DNA of 64,000 nucleotides, from the NCBI RefSeq assembly GCF_002278925.1, contig NZ_NCJH01000004.1, forward strand, positions 1-64,000, read 5' to 3'. The notes beneath the pieces are model-generated. The model was not told the origin of the DNA. It saw only the letters and a program-made list of their open reading frames with translations, and made no database searches. Both the position numbers and the translations under genes were made by a program. This stretch comes from Polaromonas sp. 39-63-25. GTDB lineage: Bacteria; Pseudomonadota; Gammaproteobacteria; Burkholderiales; Burkholderiaceae_C. Below, piece by piece: positions 47,738 to 55,943 of this stretch. Within the stretch, counting starts at the first letter, position 1. Each line of letters opens with the position of its first letter.

Positions 47738-48304
47738 TTGGCAACTGAACAAGAACTCTCCGATTTCCTGAAAAACGTTGAAAAGCGCGCTTTCAAGCGC
47801 AGCGTCTACCATGTCCGCGACGACGAGGCGGCACTCGACATCGTTCAGGACAGCATGATGAAGCTGGCCCACCATTACGGAGACAAGCCTGCGGCCGAAT
47901 TGCCCATGCTGTTCCAGCGCATCCTGTCCAACACCACGCTGGACTGGTTCCGGCGCCGCAAGACGCGCAACGCCCTGTTTTCCAACATGAGCGACTTTGA
48001 ATCCGCCGGGGACGATGGCGATTTCGATCTGCTTGAAACTTTGGAGTCCTCGACCAACTCAGAGGGAACAGAAAGCGCCCAGGAAGCCACCGAACGGGCG
48101 CAAATCTTGCGACAGATTGAGGTCGAGATCAAGGAACTGCCGGGCCGTCAACGGGAAGCCTTTCTGATGCGTTACTGGGAGGAAATGGATGTTGCTGAAA
48201 CAGCTGCCGCCATGGGTTGCTCCGAGGGCAGTGTGAAAACGCATTGTTCGAGAGCCGTCCACGCACTCAGCAAGGCTTTGGCCGCCAAGGGAATCAAACT
48301 ATGA
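47738..48304 (+). CDS. RNA polymerase sigma factor, sigma-70 family (ECF-like)
   Basis: A 188-residue sigma factor. Region 2 contains DDEAALDIVQDSMMKLAHHY and LDWFRRRKTRN, and region 4 contains ELPGRQREAFLMRYWEEMDVAETAAAMGCSEGSVKTHCSRAVHAL. No region 1 or 3 is evident, so it is ECF-like. The start appears to be TTG at 47738, as no ATG or GTG fits the frame near the conserved N-terminus (ATEQELSDFLK); weak initiation may limit its level. Its stop overlaps the DUF3619 gene (ATGA). Confidence 0.9.
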   Translation: MATEQELSDFLKNVEKRAFKRSVYHVRDDEAALDIVQDSMMKLAHHYGDKPAAELPMLFQRILSNTTLDWFRRRKTRNALFSNMSDFESAGDDGDFDLLETLESSTNSEGTESAQEATERAQILRQIEVEIKELPGRQREAFLMRYWEEMDVAETAAAMGCSEGSVKTHCSRAVHALSKALAAKGIKL

Positions 48305-48729
48305 ACCATACACTGCAAAAACGCACCGAGATCCTGCAGGACCGCTATGGCCTGAAAACCGCTTCCTACCTTTCCGCTGGCGCGGCGGACCTGCCGTACG
48401 ACATTTCCGAGCGGCTGCGGGCCGCCCGTGCGCAGGCCGTGGCCGCCCGCAAGGTGGCCAGGGTTCAAACCTCTCCGGTCACCGCAGCCAACGGCACAGG
48501 TTCGGTGCTGACCTGGGGATCCGGCGAGAGGTTCGGCCTGTGGTACCGGATCGGATCGGTGCTGCCCCTGATCGCCCTGGTCGCCGGCCTGCTGGTCATC
48601 AACTCCCTGCAAACCGACAGCTTCGTCGAGGAACTGGCCGAGGTCGATTCCGCCTTGCTGACCGACGACCTGCCGCCCGACGCCTTTTCCGATCCCGGAT
48701 TTGTGCAATTCCTCAAGGTTAGCCGCTAG
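48301..48729 (+). CDS. DUF3619 family membrane protein, possible anti-sigma factor
   Basis: A 142-residue protein with an N-terminal cytoplasmic region (YGLKTASYLSAGAADLPYDISERLRAARAQAVA) and one hydrophobic helix (IGSVLPLIALVAGLLVINSL) near residue 100. Its start overlaps the sigma-factor stop. A single-helix protein translationally coupled to an ECF-type sigma factor is the usual layout of an anti-sigma factor, though DUF3619 lacks the ZAS zinc motif. The role is inference. Confidence 0.85.
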   Translation: MNHTLQKRTEILQDRYGLKTASYLSAGAADLPYDISERLRAARAQAVAARKVARVQTSPVTAANGTGSVLTWGSGERFGLWYRIGSVLPLIALVAGLLVINSLQTDSFVEELAEVDSALLTDDLPPDAFSDPGFVQFLKVSR

Positions 48730-48767
48730 GTCCGGGTTTGCCCTTGCGCAGAAAGACGTCTACTTCG

Positions 48768-49511
48768 ATGCCTGTGACCCTGTCCCGCCCTCCTGCGCGT
48801 CTGCAAACCGTACGCGGTACCTTGATCCATGCCCGCCTGTCCCACGCGCTGCCGGGATGGGTGGGGCTGCTCTGCCTGTTCCTGGGTGCCCTGGCGACCG
48901 GAGCCCACGCCCAGACGCCCGTCTCCGCAGCAGCGCCAGCGCGGCCAGCCAAAACCGTGATCGCCCAGGCCGCGTTTTCCAGTCCCATCTGGACCGAGTT
49001 GAGTCCGGTGGAACGCGAGATCCTCAAGCCGCTGGCGTCCACCTGGAACACACTGAGCCAGACCCACAAGCGCAAATGGCTTCAGATGACCAAAAGTTAT
49101 CCGGCGCTTTCCACCGAAGAACAGGTCAAGATGCAGGGGCGGATGAAGGCCTGGGTGGCGCTCAGCCCCCAGCAGCGCGCCCAGGCGCGGCTGAATTTTG
49201 CAAAAACCAAAGAGCTGTCCAAAGAGCTCACCGCTGAAGAAAAACAGGCCAAGTGGCAGGCCTACCAGGCCCTCAGCGCCGAGGAAAAGCGCAAACTGGC
49301 CGCCAAGGCACCGCCCAGGCCGGCGGGCGCCGCCCCGGCGGCCAAACCGGTTGCAGCGCAAAAGCTGGCGACGGTGCCTTCGCGCGCCGACAAGCCAAAG
49401 GCCAAACTAGCGACTAAAATCGTGGTGACGCCACCCCCGGCCGGGCAGCCGGACCTCCTGTCCGCCACCGCGCCGCCTGCCACGCCTGGCGCGGCACCGG
49501 AAAAACCGTAA
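48768..49511 (+). CDS. DUF3106 domain protein, exported
   Basis: A 247-residue protein with an N-terminal export signal (LPGWVGLLCLFLGALATGAHA), then the DUF3106 region (SPIWTELSPVEREILKPLASTWNTLSQTHKRKWLQM in consecutive parts) with repeats of the type LSxEExxKxQxRMxxWxxLSPxxR, and a Pro/Ala-rich tail. It is probably a periplasmic helical protein. ATG 48768 is preferred; TTG 48738 in frame would add ten residues. It is third in the sigma-factor operon and may regulate or sense for it. Confidence 0.82.
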   Translation: MPVTLSRPPARLQTVRGTLIHARLSHALPGWVGLLCLFLGALATGAHAQTPVSAAAPARPAKTVIAQAAFSSPIWTELSPVEREILKPLASTWNTLSQTHKRKWLQMTKSYPALSTEEQVKMQGRMKAWVALSPQQRAQARLNFAKTKELSKELTAEEKQAKWQAYQALSAEEKRKLAAKAPPRPAGAAPAAKPVAAQKLATVPSRADKPKAKLATKIVVTPPPAGQPDLLSATAPPATPGAAPEKP

Positions 49512-49616
49512 CCAGCAAGGCCCGGCTTCCGTGCCGGCCCGACACGATCCGCCTGCGGGTCTGGCTGCGGCTCCTTCGGGCGCATTTAACCGACCTGACC
49601 TGAACGCGACCACAAA

Positions 49617-50138
49617 TTGACAGCCCTGCAAGCCAAAAGCCTTCCCACTCCCTCCCTGCGTCGGCGCATGGCCTGCTGGCTGTATGAGGGCATGCTGATG
49701 TTCGGCGTGGTGTTCATCGCTGACTACCTGTTCAGCACCCTGAGCCAGACGCGCAACGCCATGGACAACCGCAATGCCCAGCAGGCCTTCCTGTTTGTCG
49801 TGTTCGGCATCTACTTCGTCTGGTTCTGGGCCAAAGGCCAGACCCTGGCCATGAAGACCTGGAACATCCGCCTGACCGACCTGCAGGGACAGGCCGTCAC
49901 CCAGAAGCGCGCCTTCCTGCGCTACACCCTGAGCTGGCTCTGGTTTTTGCCGCCGCTGGCGGTGAGCTGGCTGCTGGGGCTGGACGTGCGGCAGGCGCTC
50001 GTGCTGGCCGGCGGGTGGATCGCCATCTGGGCAATCCTGTCGCGCTTTCACCCGGACCGGCAGTTCTGGCACGATGCGCTGGCCGGCACCCGGCTGGTAT
50101 CCAGCCTGCCCGCTGGCGCGCCTGCCCGGGCCGCCTGA
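49617..50138 (+). CDS. RDD family membrane protein
   Basis: A 173-residue protein with three hydrophobic helices. It starts LRRRMACWLYEGMLMFGVVF and contains TLAMKTWNIRL and RFHPDRQFWHDALAGTRLV, the usual RDD layout with Arg and Asp residues. The likely start is TTG 49617, because the first ATG falls inside the conserved first helix. RDD proteins are linked to ion exchange, but most are uncharacterised. It ends the sigma-factor cluster. Confidence 0.85.
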   Translation: MTALQAKSLPTPSLRRRMACWLYEGMLMFGVVFIADYLFSTLSQTRNAMDNRNAQQAFLFVVFGIYFVWFWAKGQTLAMKTWNIRLTDLQGQAVTQKRAFLRYTLSWLWFLPPLAVSWLLGLDVRQALVLAGGWIAIWAILSRFHPDRQFWHDALAGTRLVSSLPAGAPARAA

Positions 50139-50206
50139 AGCCTCGCGGCGCCCTCGCCATGCAAGAGCCGCATCACACCGTCACAGAGCTGCGCGACAAT
50201 CGGCCC

Positions 50207-50647
50207 ATGCCCGAACACGTATCCACCGCCTCCCCCCCTGCGCTTCAAGGCCACCCGGCAGCCACGCCTCCCGCCAATCCCCAAAAAGACCGCAAAGGCA
50301 TCAACCGAGTCTGGCATGCCTTCGGCTATTCTGTGGCGGGCTTGCGCGCCGGCTGGCAGGAAACGGCGTTTCGCCAGGAAGCCATTGCCGCGCTGGTGCT
50401 GCTTCCCGCCGCCGTCTGGCTGGGCCGCAGCTGGGTGGAGACCGCCTTGCTGGCTGGCTCGGTGATCCTGGTGATGATCATCGAGCTGCTCAACACCGGC
50501 ATAGAAACCGCGATCGACCGCATCGGCCCGGAATGGCACGACCTGTCCAAACGCGCCAAGGACATGGGAAGTGCCGCCGTGTTGCTGAGCCTGCTGCTGT
50601 GCGCGGGCATCTGGGTCATGGCATTGTTTCAGAGGTTTTTCGCATGA
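50207..50647 (+). CDS. dgkA: Diacylglycerol kinase
   Basis: A 146-residue small membrane kinase. After a Pro/Ala-rich cytoplasmic start come three hydrophobic helices with the catalytic signature ELLNTGIETAIDRIGPEWHDLSKRAKDMGSAAV, containing the conserved Glu and Asn ligands. It phosphorylates diacylglycerol released by envelope glycan synthesis. ATG 50207 was chosen; an upstream start would add unconserved residues. Its stop overlaps the LOG gene start (ATGA). Confidence 0.93.
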   Translation: MPEHVSTASPPALQGHPAATPPANPQKDRKGINRVWHAFGYSVAGLRAGWQETAFRQEAIAALVLLPAAVWLGRSWVETALLAGSVILVMIIELLNTGIETAIDRIGPEWHDLSKRAKDMGSAAVLLSLLLCAGIWVMALFQRFFA

Positions 50648-51231
50648 AGCCGGCTTTTTCGGTCTGCGTTTATTGCGGCTCGCGACCGGGCGCGGACCCC
50701 GGATTTTCCGAAACCGCACGCCAGGTCGGCCAGTGGATAGGCGAGCATGGCGGCCAGCTGGTGTATGGCGGCGGGCGCAACGGGCTCATGGGCATCGTCG
50801 CGGATGCCACCCTGGCCGCGGGCGGGCGCGTCGTCGGCGTCATCCCGAAGGCGCTGGTGGAGAAGGAATGGGCCCACACCGGCTGCACCGAACTGCACAT
50901 CGTGGACACCATGCACGAGCGCAAGCGCATCATGGCCGAACACGCCGACGCCTTCCTGTCATTGCCAGGCGGCATAGGCACGCTGGAAGAGTTTTTTGAA
51001 GTGTGGACCTGGCGCCAGCTGGGCTACCACGCCAAACCGGTCGGCCTGCTGAACCTGAACGGCTATTACAACCACTTGCTGGCTTTTTTGGCGACCTCGG
51101 TGACCAGTGGTTTCATGAACGACTGGCAGATGGACCTGATTCACGTCGCCAATGATGCCGAACAGTTGCTGGAGCAACTCGTGCAATCAGCGGGCGTGGC
51201 GCCCGACGCGCTGCGTCTGGACCAGATTTAA
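50644..51231 (+). CDS. LOG family protein (TIGR00730; nucleotide 5'-monophosphate nucleosidase type)
   Basis: A 195-residue Rossmann-fold protein starting VCVYCGSRPGADPGF, with the LOG catalytic motif PGGIGTLEEFFEVWTWRQLG and an Arg near it (ERKRIM). Members cleave the N-glycosidic bond of AMP or cytokinin ribotides. In bacteria the role is often nucleotide salvage or unknown. It is co-translated with dgkA, though no metabolic link is obvious. Confidence 0.93.
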   Translation: MKPAFSVCVYCGSRPGADPGFSETARQVGQWIGEHGGQLVYGGGRNGLMGIVADATLAAGGRVVGVIPKALVEKEWAHTGCTELHIVDTMHERKRIMAEHADAFLSLPGGIGTLEEFFEVWTWRQLGYHAKPVGLLNLNGYYNHLLAFLATSVTSGFMNDWQMDLIHVANDAEQLLEQLVQSAGVAPDALRLDQI

Positions 51232-51254
51232 GGCAGTCGCTCCGAGCTGGCCAT

Positions 51255-51366
51255 TGGGGCCCTGTCTTCACCAGCCAGGGCCGCGGATCTGGCTTTGCCA
51301 GTCCGCAGGCGCAGCGGCCCCCTCGGGGGGCAGCGAACCACACGAAGTGGGGAGCGTGGGGGCCAC
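51255..51366 (-). repeat. Family B repeat between LOG and glnB
   Basis: Plus strand: GGGGCCCTGTCTTCACCAGC, GGGCCGCGGATCTGGC, CGCAGCGGCCCCCTCGGGGG and GTGGGGAGCGTGGGGGCC. It is the opposite orientation to the copy at 21311 and the same orientation as the copy at 51755, on the other side of glnB. Confidence 0.88.
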
Positions 51367-51370
51367 ATTC

Positions 51371-51727
<357 letters not shown>

Positions 51728-51754
51728 TTAAATATCGTCAAAAGCGCGAGGCCA

Positions 51755-51860
51755 TGTCCCCCCAAGTCCAGCAGGGGCCGCGGGTCCGGCTCCGCCGGCC
51801 CGCAGGCGCAGCGCCCCCTCGGGGGGCAGCGACCACACGCAGTGGGGAGCGTGGGGGCTA
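51755..51860 (-). repeat. Family B repeat between nadE and glnB
   Basis: Plus strand: CCCCCCAAGTCCAGCAGGGG, CCGCGGGTCCGGCTCC, CGCAGCGCCCCCTCGGGGGG and AGTGGGGAGCGTGGGGG. It fills most of the gap between the nadE stop and glnB start. Confidence 0.88.
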
Positions 51861-51866
51861 ACAAGT

Positions 51867-53555
51867 TCATGCATGAAATTTATTGGTGACAGGATAGCGC
51901 CAATCCTTGCCGAAGCTCCGGTGGGTAACCCGGATGCCTATCGGTGCCTGGCGGCGCTTGTACTCGTTGATCTTGATGAGCCGGGTCACACGTTCAACCA
52001 CGGCACGGTCAAACCCCTCCGCCACGATGGCCTCTATGCTCTCGTCGTTTTCCATGTAGCGCTGCAGGATCGCGTCGAGCACCTCGTAAGGCGGCAGGCT
52101 GTCCTGGTCGGTCTGGTCGGCGCGCAGTTCGGCGCTGGGCGGACGCGTGATGATGCGCTCGGGAATCGGCTTGCTGCCGGTGCCGTAGGGGTCGTTCTCG
52201 TTGCGCCACTGCGCCAGCCGGAACACCGTGGTTTTCAGCAGGTCCTTGATGACGGCAAAGCCGCCCGCCATGTCGCCGTACAGCGTGCAGTAGCCGGTCG
52301 CCATTTCACTCTTGTTGCCGGTGGTCAGCACGATAGCACCGAACTTGTTGGACAGCGCCATCAGGAACACGCCGCGGATACGCGCCTGGATGTTCTCTTC
52401 GGTGGTGTCTTCCGGCAAGCCCTTGAACTCGCCGGCCAGCGAGGCCTTGAAGGCCTCGAACTCGGGAACAATCGAAATCTCGTCGTAACGCACCTTCATG
52501 CGCGCGGCCATTTCGCGTGCGTCTATCCAGGAGATGTCGGCGGTGTAGGGCGACGGCATCATCACCGTGCGCACCTTGTCGGCGCCCAGCGCATCAACCG
52601 CAATCGCCAGCACCAGCGCCGAGTCGATGCCGCCCGACAGGCCGAGGATGGCGCCGGGAAAACCGTTTTTGCCGAGGTAATCGCGCACGCCCAGCACCAG
52701 CGCGTCCCACAAGTCGGCTTCGGCGCTGCGCAGCGGCGCTTCGCTAGCTATCAATTTAATAGCACCTGGCGAACGTTCCGCCTGGGCCAGGAACAGATTT
52801 TCCCTGAAACTTTCGGCCCGGCCGGCGAGCGCGCCGTCAGCCTGCAGGGCAAAGGAATGGCCTTCAAAAACAATTTCGTCCTGTCCGCCCACCAGGTGCG
52901 CATACACCATGGGCAGGCTGGTGGCCAGCACACGCTCGCGCATCATGCGTTCGCGTTCGCCGCCCTTGCCCACATGGAAAGGCGAGGCGTTGATGACGGC
53001 CAGCAGCTCGGCGCCCGCCTCTTTGGCCAGCCGCGCGGGTTCCTCGAACCAGGCGTCCTCGCAGATCAGCAGGCCGACCCGGACCGCGTCGGCGCCCTCG
53101 CCGGCTTCGAACACGCAAACGCCCTGCCCCGGCGTGAAATAGCGGCGCTCGTCGAACACCTGGTAGTTGGGCAGCTCGCGCTTGGCATAAGTGGCTATTA
53201 CCGCACCTTCACGCAGCACGCGGGCGGCGTTGTGGCGCTGGTGCACCTCGACACTTCTGGTGCGCACGCCGCGGCCACTGTCACCGTGGGTCGGCGTGCC
53301 CACCACCACCGTCAGTCCCTTTAACCCGGCCAGCTCCCGGGCCACCAGATTCACGGCATCATCACAGGCTGCGATGAAGGAGCGGCGCAAAAACAGGTCT
53401 TCGGCGGCATAGCCGCAGATCGCCATCTCGGGGGTGAGCAACAGGCGCACACCGTCGGCATAGGCCAGACGGGCGGCGTCAATGATTTTTTGCGCGTTGC
53501 CCGGCATGTCGCCAACGCAGTAGTTCAATTGGGCAACGCAGATTTTGAGAGTCAT
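51867..53555 (-). CDS. nadE: Glutamine-dependent NAD+ synthetase
   Basis: A 562-residue two-domain enzyme. The N-terminal nitrilase-like glutaminase has catalytic Glu (LLTPEMAICGY), Lys (KRELPNYQVF) and Cys (GLLICEDAWF). The C-terminal synthetase has the PP-loop LGLSGGIDSALVLAIA and TTGNKSEMATGYCTLYGDMAGG. It amidates nicotinic acid adenine dinucleotide to NAD+. Residues about 253-271 in the linker (SPGAIKLIASEA) come from a family A repeat read antisense. It is divergent from the acyltransferase gene, 24 bases away. Confidence 0.95.
   Translation of the reverse strand: MTLKICVAQLNYCVGDMPGNAQKIIDAARLAYADGVRLLLTPEMAICGYAAEDLFLRRSFIAACDDAVNLVARELAGLKGLTVVVGTPTHGDSGRGVRTRSVEVHQRHNAARVLREGAVIATYAKRELPNYQVFDERRYFTPGQGVCVFEAGEGADAVRVGLLICEDAWFEEPARLAKEAGAELLAVINASPFHVGKGGERERMMRERVLATSLPMVYAHLVGGQDEIVFEGHSFALQADGALAGRAESFRENLFLAQAERSPGAIKLIASEAPLRSAEADLWDALVLGVRDYLGKNGFPGAILGLSGGIDSALVLAIAVDALGADKVRTVMMPSPYTADISWIDAREMAARMKVRYDEISIVPEFEAFKASLAGEFKGLPEDTTEENIQARIRGVFLMALSNKFGAIVLTTGNKSEMATGYCTLYGDMAGGFAVIKDLLKTTVFRLAQWRNENDPYGTGSKPIPERIITRPPSAELRADQTDQDSLPPYEVLDAILQRYMENDESIEAIVAEGFDRAVVERVTRLIKINEYKRRQAPIGIRVTHRSFGKDWRYPVTNKFHA
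52743..52795 (+). repeat. Family A repeat inside nadE (antisense)
   Basis: Plus strand GCTAGCTATCAATTTAATAG, then CACCTGGCGAACGTTCCGCC. It shows the GCTATC...AATAGC inverted end of the element and is translated in frame between the glutaminase and synthetase domains. Confidence 0.65.
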
Positions 53556-53579
53556 GAAAAAGAAAAAACGGTTGGTGCT

Positions 53580-55016
53580 GTGACTGAAAACGATTATGTC
53601 ATCCGCGTGCTGGATTCGCCGCTACAGGTGCAGGCCGCCGACTGGAACGCCTTGCTTGCGGCGCAGCCGGGCGACGGCAGCCTGAACCCCTTCATGCGCC
53701 ACGAGTACCTCGCCGCCATGCTGGAAAGCGGCAGTGCCACCCCGCAAACCGGCTGGACGGCGCGTTTTGTCACGCTGTCCCTGGGCACGCAGCTGGTCGG
53801 CGCCTGCGCGCTGTACCTGAAAGACCACTCCTACGGCGAATACGTGTTCGACCACGCCTGGGCCAATGCCTACCACCAGCATGGCCTGCCCTATTACCCC
53901 AAGGCCCTGGTGGCGCCGCCCTTTACGCCGGTGCCCGGCCCGCGGCTGCTGGCACGTGATGCCGCCACCCGAACGCTGCTGGTGCAGGCGCTGCTGGCCT
54001 GGTGCGCCGAAGAAGGGCTGTCCTCGCTGCACCTGCTGTTTGCCAGTGACGAGGATGTCGCCGCCTGCGAGGAAGCCGGGTTGATGCTGCGGCACAACGT
54101 GCAATTCCACTGGACAAATAGGGCCCCCACGCTCGGCACTGACGTGTCCTCGCTGCCCCCCGGGGGGGCGCTGCGCCTGCGGACCGGCGAAGCCGGATCC
54201 GCGGCCCCGGCTGGTGAAGACAAAGCCCCCACGCTTGTCGCTTCGCGTACTGCGCTGCCCCCCGAGGGGGCGCTGCGCCTGCGGACCGGCGAAGCCGGAT
54301 CCGCGGCCCCGGCTGGTGAATACGGGGAGCCTCGCCCGTTTCGTGACTTCGACGACTTCCTGATGTCGCTGAGCCAGGAAAAACGCAAGAAAATCCGCCA
54401 GGAGCGGCGCAAGGTGCTGGAGGCCGGCGTGCGCTTTCGATGGTCGCTGGGCAAAGGCATCAGCACTGCCGACTGGGACTTTTTCTACCGCTGTTACGAG
54501 CGCACCTACTACGAACACGGCAACGCGCCCTACCTGAGCCGTGACTTCTTCCAGCGCATGCAGGACACCATGCCGGAGAACTGGCTGCTGTTTGTGGCAG
54601 AGCGGGACGGACGCCCAATTGCTACAAGTTTGATAGCTGTCAGCGCAGGCGGAACAAGGGCTGGAGGCCAATTTAACTCCATAACATCGACCCGGGTCGC
54701 CTACGGCCGCTACTGGGGGGCGCTGGAACGGGTCGACTGCCTGCACTTCGAGGCCTGTTATTACCAGCCTCTGCAATGGTGCATGGAACACGGCTACCAG
54801 CGCTTCGAAGGCGGCGCCCAGGGCGAGCACAAAATGGCGCGCGCCCTGCTGCCGGTCAAGACCACCAGCGCCCACTGGCTGGCGCACCCGGCCTTTGCCG
54901 ACGCGGTGGAGCGCTTCCTGGAACGCGAGGGCGAAGGCATGGCCGGCTACATGGAAGAGCTGGAGCGGCGCAATCCGTTCCGGCAGATCGAGCCCGGCGG
55001 CAATGCCCCCTCGTGA
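53580..55016 (+). CDS. FemAB/GNAT-like N-acyltransferase with repeat insertions
   Basis: A 478-residue protein of the peptidogalycan/FemAB-like GNAT group (DUF482). Family blocks are NPFMRHEYLAAMLESGS, YGEYVFDHAWANAYHQHGLPYYPKAL, SLSQEKRKKIRQERRKV, YYEHGNAPYLSRDFF and GGAQGEHKMARALLPV. The GTG at 53580 is the likely start. Residues about 179-252 interrupt the family between HWTNR and FRDFDDFL: they are two tandem family B repeats, translated twice as LPPxGALRLRTGEAGSAAPAGE. A family A repeat adds LIAVSAGGTRAGGQFNS near residue 350. The frame is unbroken; substrate unknown. Confidence 0.85.
   Translation: MTENDYVIRVLDSPLQVQAADWNALLAAQPGDGSLNPFMRHEYLAAMLESGSATPQTGWTARFVTLSLGTQLVGACALYLKDHSYGEYVFDHAWANAYHQHGLPYYPKALVAPPFTPVPGPRLLARDAATRTLLVQALLAWCAEEGLSSLHLLFASDEDVAACEEAGLMLRHNVQFHWTNRAPTLGTDVSSLPPGGALRLRTGEAGSAAPAGEDKAPTLVASRTALPPEGALRLRTGEAGSAAPAGEYGEPRPFRDFDDFLMSLSQEKRKKIRQERRKVLEAGVRFRWSLGKGISTADWDFFYRCYERTYYEHGNAPYLSRDFFQRMQDTMPENWLLFVAERDGRPIATSLIAVSAGGTRAGGQFNSITSTRVAYGRYWGALERVDCLHFEACYYQPLQWCMEHGYQRFEGGAQGEHKMARALLPVKTTSAHWLAHPAFADAVERFLEREGEGMAGYMEELERRNPFRQIEPGGNAPS
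54121..54218 (+). repeat. Family B repeat, first in-frame copy in the acyltransferase
   Basis: Contains GGCCCCCACGCTCGGCACTG, CTGCCCCCCGGGGGGGCGCT and CCGCGGCCCCGGCTGGTGAA. It is followed almost at once by a second copy. Confidence 0.9.
54224..54325 (+). repeat. Family B repeat, second in-frame copy in the acyltransferase
   Basis: Contains AAGCCCCCACGCTTGTCGCT, CTGCCCCCCGAGGGGGCGCT and CCGCGGCCCCGGCTGGTGAA. Its last two thirds are almost identical to the copy at 54121. Confidence 0.9.
54617..54682 (+). repeat. Family A repeat inside the acyltransferase (sense)
   Basis: Reads AAGTTTGATAGCTGTCAGCG, then CAGGCGGAACAAGGGCTGGA and GGCCAATTTAAC. It is a near-consensus copy, translated in frame inside the conserved GNAT core between ERDGRPIA and ITSTRVAYGRYWG. 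Confidence 0.88.
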
Positions 55017-55017
55017 C

Positions 55018-55080
55018 GCTACAGTATTCATAGCTGCCAGCGCTTGCCCTCATTGGGCTGGAGGCTGATTTGGCGTATAA
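55018..55080 (+). repeat. Family A repeat, intergenic copy
   Basis: Reads AGTATTCATAGCTGCCAGCG, then CTTGCCCTCATTGGGCTGGA and GGCTGATTTGGCG. It starts two bases after the acyltransferase stop and is one of the cleanest copies. Confidence 0.9.
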
Positions 55081-55142
55081 GGACAGTTGATTCAAGCTTT
55101 TTCTGACATCCTGCTCCACACCCTTTTTTGACGGTTTTTTTC

Positions 55143-55943
55143 ATGCTCGATGCCACCGACGCCCCCGGCCCCACAACGCCGGCCGACCCGCCCGCTTCGC
55201 TGGGCCGCGCCCATGCGCGGCGACTGCGCGAGATCTACCGCTCCGCCGGCTGGCCCTGCCAGGACCTGCTGGAAATCGAGTTGCTGGCCGCCGGCTTGCT
55301 GCAGCGTGTCGCCGGCCCGTCAGGCCACGAAACCCTGCGCGTCACCGATGCCGGCGTCACCTGCCTGGCCGCCGCACTGGTGCGCAACCGCGCAGCCCTG
55401 TCGGCGCACGAGGCGCTGGTCGAACGCGTGGCCTGCGAGATGGCGCGTGCCGGCCGCATCACCTGGCGGGCGTTGAGCCTGCGCGCGCAGCTGCCGCCGC
55501 CGGCCGACAGCGCCGCCGCCCGCTGGTGTTTGGTGCGGCCCGACGTGTTTTCGATCCGCAATACCTCGGTGGAAGCCTATGTCGAACCCGTTGTCCACGA
55601 GATCAAGGTGCGACGCTCCGACCTGCTGGGCGACCTGCGCCGGCCAGAAAAACGCGGCGCCTACCTCGATCTGGGCGGCGAGTGCTGGTACGTCCTGGGC
55701 TGCGACGCCAAAGGCAGGCCGATTGCCACCGCCGATGAAGTTCCGCCGAAATGCGGCGTGATGCAGGTCGAAGGCGAGCGGCTGGTGGTGGCCCGCGCTG
55801 CGCCGCGGCGGCCCCGGCAGGCATTGCCTTTCGGCGTGTGGGTCGCGCTGGCCAAGGCCACGCCCGTCGCCGGCCTGCGCGATGACGAACAGGGCCTGCT
55901 GGGCGATGCCGACATCCACCCTGGGGAGAAAAAACCATCATGA
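55143..55943 (+). CDS. Putative PD-(D/E)XK-type nuclease with N-terminal winged helix
   Basis: A 266-residue protein. The N-terminal half looks like a winged-helix domain (LLEIELLAAGLLQRVAGPSGHETLRVTDAG), and the C-terminal half has RPDVFSIRN near residue 130, then VEPVVHEIKVRRSDLLGDLR. This gives the D...ExK spacing of PD-(D/E)XK nucleases, followed by KRGAYLDLGGECWYVLG, as in MmcB-like repair nucleases. The next gene starts in its stop (ATGA). ATG 55143 is taken; no partner restriction or repair gene is near. Confidence 0.7.
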   Translation: MLDATDAPGPTTPADPPASLGRAHARRLREIYRSAGWPCQDLLEIELLAAGLLQRVAGPSGHETLRVTDAGVTCLAAALVRNRAALSAHEALVERVACEMARAGRITWRALSLRAQLPPPADSAAARWCLVRPDVFSIRNTSVEAYVEPVVHEIKVRRSDLLGDLRRPEKRGAYLDLGGECWYVLGCDAKGRPIATADEVPPKCGVMQVEGERLVVARAAPRRPRQALPFGVWVALAKATPVAGLRDDEQGLLGDADIHPGEKKPS

